DNA from: 2-12-FULL-35-15 sp036386835
Lineage (GTDB): Bacteria > Bacteroidota > Bacteroidia > 2-12-FULL-35-15
DNA: 64,000 bases
NCBI GenBank assembly: GCA_036386835.1
Contig: DASVUX010000064.1
Location: 43,296 to 107,295, forward strand
Direction of reading: 5' to 3'
Part shown: positions 39,699 to 48,861 of the stretch, in pieces
Layout: each line of letters opens with the position of its first letter
Position numbering within the stretch: position 1 is the stretch's first letter
The notes under the pieces: generated by a model
What the model was told of the DNA's origin: nothing
The model's input: the letters and a program-made list of their open reading frames with translations, nothing else
Databases searched by the model: none
Position numbers and translations under genes: made by a program

Positions 39699-40490
39699 AT
39701 GAAACAGCTTTTAATAGTTTTTCTTCTTCTTTCCCTTACCGCTGTTTCACAGAATAAGTTCCAGCTTCTTACCGCAGTTGAAACAGAGGCGGATCACTTC
39801 ACAACCGATAACCAGTGTAATTTTTACGTAATAAAAAGGGATGAACTGATCAAGTACAATAAAAACGGCAAGCTACTCTATAAGTACAGTAATAAAAACC
39901 TTGGTGCGATCAGTTATGTTGATGCTTCCAACATGATGAGAGTGTTGGTTTATTACAAGGATTTTTCCCAGGTGGTTTTTCTTGATAATACCTTAAGTGC
40001 AAATGGCGAGCCGCTGAGCTTCGACAGGATGGGACTTCAGCAGGTTGGCGTGGTATGTACGTCTTTTAATAATGGAATGTGGATCTATAACCAGCAAAAT
40101 TTTTCACTGATGCAGCTGAATACAAATTATGAGATGGTGCAGCAGACGGACAACCTTAGCAATCTTCTGAATATTCCTTTGGCACCTGAAAGAATCCTCG
40201 AACATGATAACCGCGTTTACATGAATAATCCTTCAACGGGGATCCTGATCTTTGATATTTACGGTACTTATCATAAGACTATCCCTGTTAAAAATGCAAA
40301 GGAATTCCAGGTAATAGGGGATTGGGTGTATTTCATGCAGGGAGGCAAAATCAAAGCATATAATATTAAAACCACTGAGGATACAGAATTCAATGTTCCG
40401 GCAACCGGGTTCAGTGCATTCAGGCTTGAAATGAAGGCGCTCTTCCTTCTTACTTCCACAGGAATTTCCATTTATACAGCCGAAGAATAA
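39699..40490 (+). CDS. Exported beta-propeller-like protein of unknown function
   Basis: I start at ATG 39699 (263 residues), where a signal peptide begins (MKQLLIVFLLLSLTAVSQ). The mature part is built of short beta repeats: TTDNQCNFYVIKRDELIKYN, GLQQVGVVCTSFNNGMWIYN, LEHDNRVYMNNPSTGILIFD and VIGDWVYFMQGGKIKAYN, as in small propellers. It is probably periplasmic or attached to the outer membrane. Members of this type occur widely in the phylum without known function. The upstream ATG at 39633 would add 22 residues before the signal and is less likely. Confidence 0.78.
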   Translation: MKQLLIVFLLLSLTAVSQNKFQLLTAVETEADHFTTDNQCNFYVIKRDELIKYNKNGKLLYKYSNKNLGAISYVDASNMMRVLVYYKDFSQVVFLDNTLSANGEPLSFDRMGLQQVGVVCTSFNNGMWIYNQQNFSLMQLNTNYEMVQQTDNLSNLLNIPLAPERILEHDNRVYMNNPSTGILIFDIYGTYHKTIPVKNAKEFQVIGDWVYFMQGGKIKAYNIKTTEDTEFNVPATGFSAFRLEMKALFLLTSTGISIYTAEE

Positions 40491-40591
40491 AGGCTTAAAA
40501 ACTTATCCACAATTTCTACTTTTTTCCTTGCTTCGCACCTTAGAATTTGTATTTTCGTTTTCGGTTTTAAATTATTTATTCTACTCAATAT

Positions 40592-41218
40592 ATGCATATA
40601 GCAATAGCAGGGAACATCGGCTCGGGAAAAACAACTCTTACCACTCTTTTAGCCAAGCATTATAAATGGCAGCCGCATTTTGAAGATGTAGATGATAATC
40701 CTTACCTGAATGATTTCTATGAAGATATGCAGCGCTGGTCTTTCAACCTGCAGGTGTATTTCCTGAACAGCCGTTTCGGGCAGATCCAGCAGATCCGCAA
40801 TAGCGGAAAGACGGTAGTGCAGGACAGGACCATTTATGAAGATGCATATATATTCGCCCCTAATCTTCATGCAATGGGTTTGATGACCACCCGTGATTTT
40901 GAGAATTACTTTGCCTTGTTCAAGCTGATGGAATCATTTGTTACCCCACCGGACCTTTTGATCTACCTGCGTGCTTCTGTGCCCACTTTAGTGAACCAGA
41001 TCCAGAAACGCGGGCGCGATTATGAAAATGCGATCCGTCTTGATTATTTAAAAAGACTGAATGAGAGATACGAAGCGTTCATCACTTCCTACGAACAGGA
41101 ACATAAAGATGCCAAGCTCCTGATCATCGATGTCGATAACAACAATTTCTCAGAGAAGTCTGAGGATCTTGGTGCTATCATTCACAAGATAGATGCAGAG
41201 ATCAACGGATTGTTCTAG
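40592..41218 (+). CDS. Deoxynucleoside kinase, copy 2
   Basis: The 208-residue protein starts MHIAIAGNIGSGKTTLTTLL with a P-loop at about 7-14. EDVDDNPYLNDFYED and QDRTIYEDAYIFA (about 77-89) hold the conserved Glu and the DR pair of the deoxynucleoside kinase family. The lid is RGRDYENAIRLDYL. It should phosphorylate purine or pyrimidine deoxynucleosides; the exact specificity cannot be told. It is the second such gene in the window and keeps the DR motif that copy 1 has lost. Confidence 0.9.
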   Translation: MHIAIAGNIGSGKTTLTTLLAKHYKWQPHFEDVDDNPYLNDFYEDMQRWSFNLQVYFLNSRFGQIQQIRNSGKTVVQDRTIYEDAYIFAPNLHAMGLMTTRDFENYFALFKLMESFVTPPDLLIYLRASVPTLVNQIQKRGRDYENAIRLDYLKRLNERYEAFITSYEQEHKDAKLLIIDVDNNNFSEKSEDLGAIIHKIDAEINGLF

Positions 41219-41260
41219 GATTTAATTTCTTCCCCGGTTACGAATCACTGCTTTCCTTTT

Positions 41261-42325
41261 ATGAAGAAAGAAATTAAATACATCGAGCAATTAGACGGGT
41301 TGCGCTTTTTAGCGATAGCAGGTGTGATGATCTCCCATTTTGTGCATTTTGAAAATTCTTTATTGCAGCGGTTCCCTTTCGGTCACGGGGTAAACTTGTT
41401 TTTTGTAATCAGCGGGTTTTTGATAACAACTATCTTACTGCGGAATAAGGAAGAAATTGAGATTGGAGAATCAAGTTTAAGCAAGGTTATAAAGAATTTC
41501 TATGTAAAAAGAACGTTACGTATTTTTCCAATCTATTACCTCACTATTTTTTTTCTTTATTTTATTAATTTTCAAAATACCCGCGATGTCTTTGGTTGGG
41601 TGGCTACTTATACCACCAATATATATCTTTCCCTTGATAAGCCTTACATTGGATCCTTTAATCACCTTTGGTCGCTTGCCGCAGAAGAGCAGTTTTATCT
41701 TATCTGGCCACTCTTGATATTGTTAACTCCCAAAAGGCTCTTGGCTGCTTTCATTTATTCTACAATTACCTTATCTGTATTATTCAAAATTATTCTGTTT
41801 GTAACTGTTGGCTGGACAACGGCTATTAATGCTTTTACCTTAAGCTGTGGCGATGCTTTGGGTTTAGGGGCTCTAATTGGGTATTGGATGCTTTACGATA
41901 AAAGTAAATTAGATTTTATTAATAAAAATCATTGGCTTTTGGGTTCGTCCGCAGCCATTTTTGCTTTTTTTATGATTTTCCCCAGGCCTTCAGAAGTAGT
42001 TGTAATGATCTTTGGAAATACACTCTTTTCAATTTTTGCATTTTTTGTAGTTGCACGTGCCGCCGAAGATAAATTCAAAGGCTGTGCAAAATCATTGCTT
42101 GAGAATAAAGCCATAAGCCATCTTGGTAAAATAAGTTACGGCATATATCTGTACCATTTTTTTATGCCCGATCTGTATAATTATTTAGCTGAGCATTCCG
42201 AGTATATCAAAACCTTGAAAGAGAATAAGAATGTTTTTTATATGATCGTAGCTATTTTAATAGCCCAGTTATCCTGGACGATAATAGAAAAACCAATCAA
42301 CTCATTGAAGAAGAGATTTAATTGA
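41261..42325 (+). CDS. Acyltransferase 3 family membrane protein
   Basis: The 354-residue protein has about ten membrane helices. It starts YIEQLDGLRFLAIAGVMISH (about 7-26), where the D-x-LR and the catalytic-type His (SHF) are the hallmarks of acyltransferase 3. FVISGFLITTILLRN (about 49-63) and YVKRTLRIFPIYYL (about 86-99) agree, as does SLAAEEQFYLIWP (about 138-150). It transfers an acyl group to a surface sugar or lipid. Its stop lies 13 bp from the lysA stop on the other strand. Confidence 0.92.
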   Translation: MKKEIKYIEQLDGLRFLAIAGVMISHFVHFENSLLQRFPFGHGVNLFFVISGFLITTILLRNKEEIEIGESSLSKVIKNFYVKRTLRIFPIYYLTIFFLYFINFQNTRDVFGWVATYTTNIYLSLDKPYIGSFNHLWSLAAEEQFYLIWPLLILLTPKRLLAAFIYSTITLSVLFKIILFVTVGWTTAINAFTLSCGDALGLGALIGYWMLYDKSKLDFINKNHWLLGSSAAIFAFFMIFPRPSEVVVMIFGNTLFSIFAFFVVARAAEDKFKGCAKSLLENKAISHLGKISYGIYLYHFFMPDLYNYLAEHSEYIKTLKENKNVFYMIVAILIAQLSWTIIEKPINSLKKRFN

Positions 42326-42338
42326 TTCGAAAATTTAT

Positions 42339-43490
42339 TTAACCATACACTGCTTTTACCTTATCCCTTAAATTATACCCGTTCGACATCACTTCACCAT
42401 AAGCACCTGCAGTTCGCAGCACAACAATATCACCTCTCAGGGTTTCAGGAAGATCAACTGCTTTGCCGAAACAATCAGAGCTTTCACAGATAGGACCCAC
42501 CACATCGTATTTCATTTGTGCTGAAGATGCCGGCTTGCTCAGGTTTTCAATTTTATGATAAGCCTGGTAAAGGGCAGGACGCATCAGCTCCGTCATTCCT
42601 GCATCCAGGATTACGAAGTTAGTTTTTACGCCTTTTTTGATATAAAGCACTCGCGAGACAAGCGTACCGCATTGTGCAACCACAGCTCTTCCGAGTTCAA
42701 AATGAACTTTCTGGCCGGGCTGTAATTCCAGGAAATCATGGAACAGTTTAAAATATGATTTGAAATCAGGGATCATATTCGGATCGGGTTCATGATAATT
42801 CACCCCGAGCCCTCCTCCTACGTTTACGTTCTCGATCTTTATGTTGTGACTGAGAAACCAGCCCTGGATCTCGTTTACGCGCATGCAAAGACTTTTAAAT
42901 GAGCTCATATCCGTGATCTGTGAGCCGATATGGAAATGGATGCCGATAAGTTTTATATTCTTAAGGCCTTTCAATAATGCCGCAACATCATCTAATTCCC
43001 ATAAGTTGATGCCGAATTTATTTTCTTCGAGTCCGGTTGTTATATATTTATGTGTATTGGCATTCACATTCGGGTTGATCCGGAGCGCTATGCTAGCCGT
43101 CTTGCCTTTTGCTTTAGCCAGGCTGTCGATGATCCCGAGCTCTTCCTTGCTTTCACAGTTAAAGCAAAAGATATCCTGGTCAAGGGCATAATTGATCTCG
43201 TTGTCGCTTTTTCCTACACCGGCAAACACAATGTGCTCTGCAGGGAATTCCATTTCAACCGCTTTCTTAACCTCATTTCCGCTGACGCAATCTGCGCCAA
43301 GCCCGTACTCTTTGATAAGACCAAGTATTTCATTATTAGCATTGGCTTTTAATGCATAATGCACGGTGAAATTATATTTCGCGCTTTCTTCTTTTATCTG
43401 CTGCAATGTTTGTTTCAGCACTTCCAGGTCGTAGTAGTAAAAAGGAGTTGGAGTTGATCTGAACTTTGCGGTTACCGTTTCATTAAACAT
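42339..43490 (-). CDS. lysA: Diaminopimelate decarboxylase
   Basis: The 383-residue protein is a PLP-dependent fold III decarboxylase. The Schiff-base Lys is in HYALKANAN (about 46-54); other sites are IHFHIGSQIT (about 199-208), NVGGGLGVNYHEPD (about 237-250), and the second-half Cys/Asp residues in GPICESSDCF (about 331-340) and GAYGEVMSNGYN (about 361-372). It converts meso-diaminopimelate to lysine, the last step of the pathway. It is 77 bp downstream of aspartate kinase on the same strand, so the two probably form an operon. Confidence 0.96.
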   Translation of the reverse strand: MFNETVTAKFRSTPTPFYYYDLEVLKQTLQQIKEESAKYNFTVHYALKANANNEILGLIKEYGLGADCVSGNEVKKAVEMEFPAEHIVFAGVGKSDNEINYALDQDIFCFNCESKEELGIIDSLAKAKGKTASIALRINPNVNANTHKYITTGLEENKFGINLWELDDVAALLKGLKNIKLIGIHFHIGSQITDMSSFKSLCMRVNEIQGWFLSHNIKIENVNVGGGLGVNYHEPDPNMIPDFKSYFKLFHDFLELQPGQKVHFELGRAVVAQCGTLVSRVLYIKKGVKTNFVILDAGMTELMRPALYQAYHKIENLSKPASSAQMKYDVVGPICESSDCFGKAVDLPETLRGDIVVLRTAGAYGEVMSNGYNLRDKVKAVYG

Positions 43491-43567
43491 CGTTATAACT
43501 TTATTTTTATAAATCCGGGCTTCAGTCAGCGCGGCTATTTTAATTTTGATTTGTTTTCGCGCCTGTA

Positions 43568-44878
43568 TTAAAACAGTCCGTTGTTCAAGGCAACCAGGGC
43601 GTCCTTTTTCAGCTTGCTGTCTACCAGGACCGAAACATTATTCTCACTGCCTCCATAAGAGATCATCCGGATAGGGATATGTTTAAGTGCATCGAAGATC
43701 CTGAGTGCATAACCTTCTTTTTCAGCCGTGAAGCTTCCTACAATGCAGACGATTGTCAGGTCGGAATCAACTTCCACGCTGCAGAACTCTTTCAGTTCAG
43801 AAATGATGGCGTCAAGGTTCTTTGTATTATCAATTGTAAGTGAAACCGCAACTTCAGAAGTGGTAATCATATCGATTGGTGTTTTGTACCGCTCGAAGAT
43901 TTCAAATACAGAACGAAGGAAACCGTATGCAAGGAGCATTCGTCCCGACTTGATCTTGATCGCTGTGATACCATCTTTTGCAGCGACTGCTTTAATGTTG
44001 TCACCGGTAGCCGAGGAAGTGATTACTGTACCTTTGGCCTGGGGCTGCATCGTATTTAATAACCGCACAGGGATATTCTTCATCTGTGCGGGAAGGATAC
44101 AGGTCGGATGAAGGATCTTTGCACCGAAGTAAGCAAGCTCAGCAGCCTCATCAAATGATAATTCAGCTATCGGGTGCGTCTTGTCAACTATCCGTGGATC
44201 ATTGTTGTGCATGCCGTCAATATCCGTCCAGATCTGGATCTCTTCGGAACGGATGGCTGCACCGATAATGGTTGCTGTATAATCGCTTCCGCCCCGTTTT
44301 AAGTTGTCGATCTCACCAAAAGAATTACGGCAGATATAGCCTTGAGTAATAAATAGTTTTTTGCCCGGGTGCTTTGCGAGTTCTGAAGATGCATGCGTTT
44401 CGATATACTTCAGATCGGGCTCTTCATTTTCATCAATGCGCATAAAGTTTAAGGCAGGTAGTAAAACGGAATCAACACTGATCTCCTCAAGATAATAATG
44501 GAACATCGCGGTTGAAAGGAGCTCACCCTGTGCAAGGATCGCACGTTCTTCGTTTACCGTAAACAGGTCCATCGTAAATGACCGCAGATGATTAAAGTGC
44601 GAAATGATAAGTTCCGTTCCTTTATTTAAGGCACTTTCTGTTTTATATAAAAGGTTTATTACTTCCTTGTATTTATTCTCCAGGTTGCTGATCAGCTGAT
44701 TGGCTTTATTATGGTCCTTCGCATATAAAGCTGCCGCAATTTCAACAAGACTATTAGTTGTTCCACTCATAGCGGAAAGCACGACAATCTTTGGAGCCCC
44801 ATCATTTATGAGGTCAACCAGGGCATGCATCCGTTCCGCAGAGCCAACCGATGTTCCTCCGAATTTTAAAACTTTCAT
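43568..44878 (-). CDS. lysC: Aspartate kinase (monofunctional, with ACT domains)
   Basis: The 436-residue protein starts MKVLKFGGTSVGSAERM, the ATP-binding signature of aspartate kinase. Further sites are the substrate loop GYICRNSFGEIDNLKRGGSDYT (about 181-202) and two ACT domains in the last 150 residues (AVSLTIDNTKNLDAIISELK, DLTIVCIVGSFTAEKEGYAL). It makes aspartyl phosphate for lysine, threonine and methionine. No homoserine dehydrogenase domain is fused. With lysA downstream, it is likely to serve the lysine branch. A perfect -7 box lies upstream. Confidence 0.93.
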   Translation of the reverse strand: MKVLKFGGTSVGSAERMHALVDLINDGAPKIVVLSAMSGTTNSLVEIAAALYAKDHNKANQLISNLENKYKEVINLLYKTESALNKGTELIISHFNHLRSFTMDLFTVNEERAILAQGELLSTAMFHYYLEEISVDSVLLPALNFMRIDENEEPDLKYIETHASSELAKHPGKKLFITQGYICRNSFGEIDNLKRGGSDYTATIIGAAIRSEEIQIWTDIDGMHNNDPRIVDKTHPIAELSFDEAAELAYFGAKILHPTCILPAQMKNIPVRLLNTMQPQAKGTVITSSATGDNIKAVAAKDGITAIKIKSGRMLLAYGFLRSVFEIFERYKTPIDMITTSEVAVSLTIDNTKNLDAIISELKEFCSVEVDSDLTIVCIVGSFTAEKEGYALRIFDALKHIPIRMISYGGSENNVSVLVDSKLKKDALVALNNGLF

Positions 44879-44915
44879 AATTTTGGATTAACAGTAATTA
44901 ACAATATAAGGGTAG

Positions 44916-44923
44916 CAAATTTA
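44916..44923 (-). promoter_or_regulatory. -7 promoter element of the aspartate kinase/lysA operon
   Basis: On the minus strand TAAATTTG matches TAnnTTTG exactly, 37 bp upstream of the ATG at 44878. A -33 box is not clear. Confidence 0.45.
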
Positions 44924-45051
44924 TAATAATTGCCGCTTCATGCCTGAATTAATTTGTATTTTCGCAAGGTAACGGCAGGCCTTTGAAAGATCCCGCTGTT
45001 AAAAAAACATCCCCGCGATACTGTTTAAAATAGTATTTTTACAACGGTTTT

Positions 45052-45783
45052 ATGTACACACTGTTCAAAAAGGAAATACGAAGCTTTTTAAGTTCTCTTA
45101 TTGGTTATATCACCATTGGTGTATTTTTGCTGGTCACCGGTTTGTTCCTGTGGGTGCTGCAAACAGATTCCAATGTGCTTGATAATGGTTACGCCAATAT
45201 TGATCCGCTGTTCGTCCTTGCACCCTGGGTATTTCTTTTTCTCATTCCCGCCATTACGATGCGTTCGTTTGCCGATGAAAAGAAAGCAGGCACTATCGAA
45301 CTGCTGCTTACGCGTCCGCTTACTGACCTGCAGATAATCCTGGCCAAATATTTCGCAGGATTTGTACTGGTGTTATTTTCTTTACTGCCTACGCTTGTGT
45401 ATTATTATTCGGTCCATAACCTTGGCAGCCCGGTGGGAAATATTGATACCGGCGGGATGTGGGGCTCATACATTGGTTTGTTGTTCCTGGGTTCGGGGTT
45501 TGTGGCGATCGGGATTTTTGCCTCTGCGATCACAGATAATCAGGTGGTTTCTTTTATTCTAGCGCTTTTCCTTTGTTTCTTTGTTTACACCGGTTTCGAT
45601 TTTATTGGTTCCTTTGCCATATTCAGCAAGTTCGATAATATTATTTATGCGCTTGGAATAAACAGCCACTACATGTCAATGAGTCGTGGTGTTATCGATA
45701 CACGAGATATGATCTATTTCTTAAGTCTAATTGCATTCTTTGTTTTGTGCACAAGAACGGTGCTGGAGAGCAGGAAGTGGTGA
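45052..45783 (+). CDS. gldF: Gliding-motility ABC transporter permease GldF
   Basis: The 243-residue protein has six membrane helices and the GldF pattern MYTLFKKEIRSFLSSLIGYI at the start, DPLFVLAPWVFLFLIPAITMRSFADEKKAGTIELLLTRPL near residues 49-90 (ABC-2 type permease). GldF and GldG form with GldA a transporter required for gliding in some Flavobacteria, though its function is not settled. gldG follows after about 120 bp and a DUF4340 gene after that, which is a frequent arrangement in the phylum. Confidence 0.92.
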   Translation: MYTLFKKEIRSFLSSLIGYITIGVFLLVTGLFLWVLQTDSNVLDNGYANIDPLFVLAPWVFLFLIPAITMRSFADEKKAGTIELLLTRPLTDLQIILAKYFAGFVLVLFSLLPTLVYYYSVHNLGSPVGNIDTGGMWGSYIGLLFLGSGFVAIGIFASAITDNQVVSFILALFLCFFVYTGFDFIGSFAIFSKFDNIIYALGINSHYMSMSRGVIDTRDMIYFLSLIAFFVLCTRTVLESRKW

Positions 45784-45905
45784 TTGGCCGATAGGGAAAT
45801 TTGGGATTGGTTGAATAGTAGATGTTAATTAAGAGTTAGGATTGATAAAATTAGAGAGTAGTAACACACAGATTCGCAAATTTGGGATTATTCCAAATCC
45901 GTACC

Positions 45906-47585
45906 ATGAAGAATAAAAAACGCGACATAACAGCTTTGGGCTTGTCAATACTGGTGATAGTATTGCTCAACTTTGTCGCGTCCTTTGTATTTCACCGCTT
46001 CGACCTTACCTCTGAAAAACGTTACACACTTTCCCCGGCAACAAAAACATTACTCGGAAAACTGGATGAAACGATTTATGTAAAAGTTTACCTGGAAGGT
46101 GAGTTTCCGGCAGGTTTTAAAAGATTAAGGAACGAAACCAGGGAAATGCTGGATGAATTCAGGACATATTCAAATAACAATATTGAATATGAATTTATCA
46201 ATCCTTCCGCGAACCCGGACAAAGCCCAGCAAAACGAAGTTTACAAGCAACTGTACGACAAAGGGTTGCAGCCGACAAACCTGGAAGTGAAGGAGGCGAG
46301 CGGTACGAGCCAGCAGGTAATCTGGCCGGGAGCCCTTGTATCCTATAAAGGCAGCGAAGCCCCGTGGCAGCTTTTAAAAACCCAGCTCGGTGTTTCTTCA
46401 GAAGGTCAATTGAATAACTCCATACAGGGACTTGAGTATGAATTTGCAAGTACGATCAGAAGCCTGAGCACAACCATTCATCATGAGATTGGTTTTCTTG
46501 AGGGCCATGGTGAACTTGATACATTGTTTGTTGATGATATTAAAAATGCATTAGGACAGTTCTACGGTTTGAAAAGAGTAGCCATTAACGGACAGCTGGA
46601 CGCGCTGGATGGTCTTGAAGCCATTGTGATCGCTAAGCCGGATACAACATTTTCAAAAGAAGATAAATTCGTGATCGATCAGTTCATCATGCGGGGAGGA
46701 AAAGTATTGTGGTGCATCGATGTCCTGGAAACACGCATTGACAGCCTTGCCCGCAGCGGAAGGACGTTGGCTGTTCCTTATGACCTCGGACTGGAGGAAA
46801 TGCTTTTTAAGTATGGGGTGCGTATCAATCAGAACCTGGTGCTGGATCTCCAGTCTTCCGCATTGCCCGTAAATACTGCTTACCGTGGCCAGCAGCCAAA
46901 GATAGAATTAAAGCCCTGGATCTTTTCACCTGTAATACTTCCGACCCAGAAGCATCCGGTTGTAAAGAACCTGGATGCAGTGAAGCTTGATTTTACATCG
47001 AGCATTGACCTGGTGGAAGCACCTGGTATTGAAAAAACGGTGCTTCTTACCACCTCCAAAAATTCAAAAACGATCAATTCACCCGTACGCGTGGATATGC
47101 GCATCATGCAGATGCCGCAGGATGAAGTGAACTTCCGTAATCCAAAACAGCCTGTAGCCGTATTGCTGGAAGGTGCTTTCGAGTCGGTATTTAAGAACCG
47201 TTCATTCCCTCCTGAATTCCTGAAAGAATATGATTTTAAAAAGAAGGGCATCAACAATAAAATGATCGTGATCGCTGACGGGGATGTGATCAGGAATGAC
47301 GTACAAACTTCTTCGGGCAAACCTTATCCCCTTGGTTATGATAAATACACCAACCAGACATTCGGCAACCGTGATTTCATCCTTAACTGTATAAATTATT
47401 TATGTGATGACTCCGGGCTTATCAGCGTTCGTTCACGTGAGCTGACACTTCGTTTGCTCGATAAGAAAAGGGTTAAAACAGAACGGTTGAAATGGCAGGT
47501 GATAAATGTCGGTATTCCATTAATGCTTGTATTGATTTACGGTATCATTCATTTTATGATAAGGAAAAGAAGATATGGGAAATAA
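45906..47585 (+). CDS. gldG: Gliding-motility ABC transporter auxiliary protein GldG
   Basis: I start at ATG 45906 (559 residues), where a membrane helix follows at once (KRDITALGLSILVIVLLNFV). The large periplasmic domain holds RYTLSPATKTLLGKLDETIYV (about 36-56), typical of GldG, HEIGFLEGHGELDT and KVLWCIDVLE, and a second membrane helix lies at the C-terminus (VGIPLMLVLIYGIIHFMI). GldG works with GldF. The upstream ATG of the longer frame would add residues before the helix and is less likely. Confidence 0.92.
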   Translation: MKNKKRDITALGLSILVIVLLNFVASFVFHRFDLTSEKRYTLSPATKTLLGKLDETIYVKVYLEGEFPAGFKRLRNETREMLDEFRTYSNNNIEYEFINPSANPDKAQQNEVYKQLYDKGLQPTNLEVKEASGTSQQVIWPGALVSYKGSEAPWQLLKTQLGVSSEGQLNNSIQGLEYEFASTIRSLSTTIHHEIGFLEGHGELDTLFVDDIKNALGQFYGLKRVAINGQLDALDGLEAIVIAKPDTTFSKEDKFVIDQFIMRGGKVLWCIDVLETRIDSLARSGRTLAVPYDLGLEEMLFKYGVRINQNLVLDLQSSALPVNTAYRGQQPKIELKPWIFSPVILPTQKHPVVKNLDAVKLDFTSSIDLVEAPGIEKTVLLTTSKNSKTINSPVRVDMRIMQMPQDEVNFRNPKQPVAVLLEGAFESVFKNRSFPPEFLKEYDFKKKGINNKMIVIADGDVIRNDVQTSSGKPYPLGYDKYTNQTFGNRDFILNCINYLCDDSGLISVRSRELTLRLLDKKRVKTERLKWQVINVGIPLMLVLIYGIIHFMIRKRRYGK

Positions 47586-47660
47586 CATAAATAATAAACA
47601 TTAGATATAACTCTGTAAGTTCCGTCTCAGCTGCCCGCCTGAACTGCCAAATCTTAAAAT

Positions 47661-48719
47661 ATGAAACGTAACAAAATTGCAATAATAATGGTGATAATCC
47701 TGGGAGGTCTGTCTTTCTGGTTTATCGTTAATAATAGAAAAGGGACCATCAAGGAGACACTCCGGGATTTCGCTGTGGAGGATACCGCTTCCGTAGTTAA
47801 GATCTTTCTTGCGGACAAGCAGGGCAATTCAGTTACACTTGAAAGGAACCCCGGAGGCAAAGGCTGGACGGTTAATAAAAAATACCAGGTACGGATGGAT
47901 GCGATGCAAACGCTGATGGCAACCATCAGAAAAGTTGACATAAAAGAACCCGTAAGAAAGAAAGCCCAGGATAATATCGTGAAACAGCTGGCTGCGGATG
48001 CCATAAGATGCGAAATCTACAATAAGGACGAGCTTGTAAAAGCATATTACGTGGGTTCATATACCCAGGAGATGACAGGTACTTATATGATCCTGATCGA
48101 TCCTGAGACAATGAAGCCCTCTGCAAAACCGTTCGTTACATATATTCCCGGCTTCGAAGGTTACCTGACTACCAGGTATTTTACCCAGGAAAAATTATGG
48201 CGCGACAGGACAGCCCTGCAGTATGTGCCCACCGATATTGCTTCCGTAAAGCTTGAAGTTCCCGGTAAACCGGACTTAGGCTATGAGCTCAGAATAAAAG
48301 GGAATAACGATTATGAAGTTACAATGCTTTCAGGGAAAAAACTTGAAGGTGTTGATCCTGTTGCCGTAAAACAATACCTGTCTTATTTCCAGCAGGTCAA
48401 TTTTGAAAGCCTTGATATGGGTATGAGCCAGGAAGCCATAGATTCAACATTAAAATCTACCCCGATAAACATACTTACAGTAGTGGATAATAAAGGGCAG
48501 GAGAATAAGATCAAATTTTTTGCACGGAGTCCTAAAAAAGAAGGCATCCTGGATGAAAACGGGAAACCGTTAAAATATGACATAGACAGGATGAATGCAC
48601 TGCTGGTCAGCACAAATGATTTTGTAATGGTACAGTATTACGTATTCGGAAAAATGATGCCGGAAGCAGAGTATTTTACTAAAAAAACAGCATCACAGCC
48701 GGAGAAGCCTAAGTCCTGA
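47661..48719 (+). CDS. DUF4340 protein
   Basis: The 352-residue protein has one N-terminal membrane helix (IAIIMVIILGGLSFWFIVNN) and a long exported domain rich in beta strands: VVKIFLADKQGNSVTLERNP, VNKKYQVRMDAMQTLMAT and TTRYFTQEKLWRDRTAL, the style of DUF4340. DUF4340 genes usually stand next to gldFG-like ABC-2 transporter genes, as here, so it may be an auxiliary part of that system. A strong terminator follows, closing the gldF-gldG-DUF4340 unit. Confidence 0.82.
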   Translation: MKRNKIAIIMVIILGGLSFWFIVNNRKGTIKETLRDFAVEDTASVVKIFLADKQGNSVTLERNPGGKGWTVNKKYQVRMDAMQTLMATIRKVDIKEPVRKKAQDNIVKQLAADAIRCEIYNKDELVKAYYVGSYTQEMTGTYMILIDPETMKPSAKPFVTYIPGFEGYLTTRYFTQEKLWRDRTALQYVPTDIASVKLEVPGKPDLGYELRIKGNNDYEVTMLSGKKLEGVDPVAVKQYLSYFQQVNFESLDMGMSQEAIDSTLKSTPINILTVVDNKGQENKIKFFARSPKKEGILDENGKPLKYDIDRMNALLVSTNDFVMVQYYVFGKMMPEAEYFTKKTASQPEKPKS

Positions 48720-48752
48720 GATAAAAATATGTTTTCAACCAAATAAGACCGA

Positions 48753-48778
48753 AGCCCCTTAAAATGGGGCTTTTTTTT
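48753..48778 (+). terminator. Rho-independent terminator of the gldF-gldG-DUF4340 unit
   Basis: AGCCCC (48753-48758) pairs with GGGGCT (48766-48771), followed by a run of eight T. It lies 34 bp after the DUF4340 stop. Confidence 0.88.
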
Positions 48779-48802
48779 GTTAAAAAGTTACTTTTCCCTC
48801 TG

Positions 48803-48833
48803 TCTGAAAGCGAGGGTAATTCTATTATATTTG
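48803..48833 (+). promoter_or_regulatory. Promoter of dnaN
   Basis: TATATTTG (48826-48833) is an exact -7 box, with TCTG (48803-48806) as a 3/4 match to the -33 box at 19-bp spacing. It is 28 bp upstream of the dnaN ATG. Confidence 0.6.
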
Positions 48834-48861
48834 CTAAGCATAAAAACAAACCGACAGAACT

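Noticed and set aside
40503..40511. TTATCCACA, a perfect DnaA-box sequence, as part of an origin
   Set aside because: It is a single copy; by chance about one such site in either direction is expected every 130 kb. No cluster of boxes or AT-rich unwinding region accompanies it.
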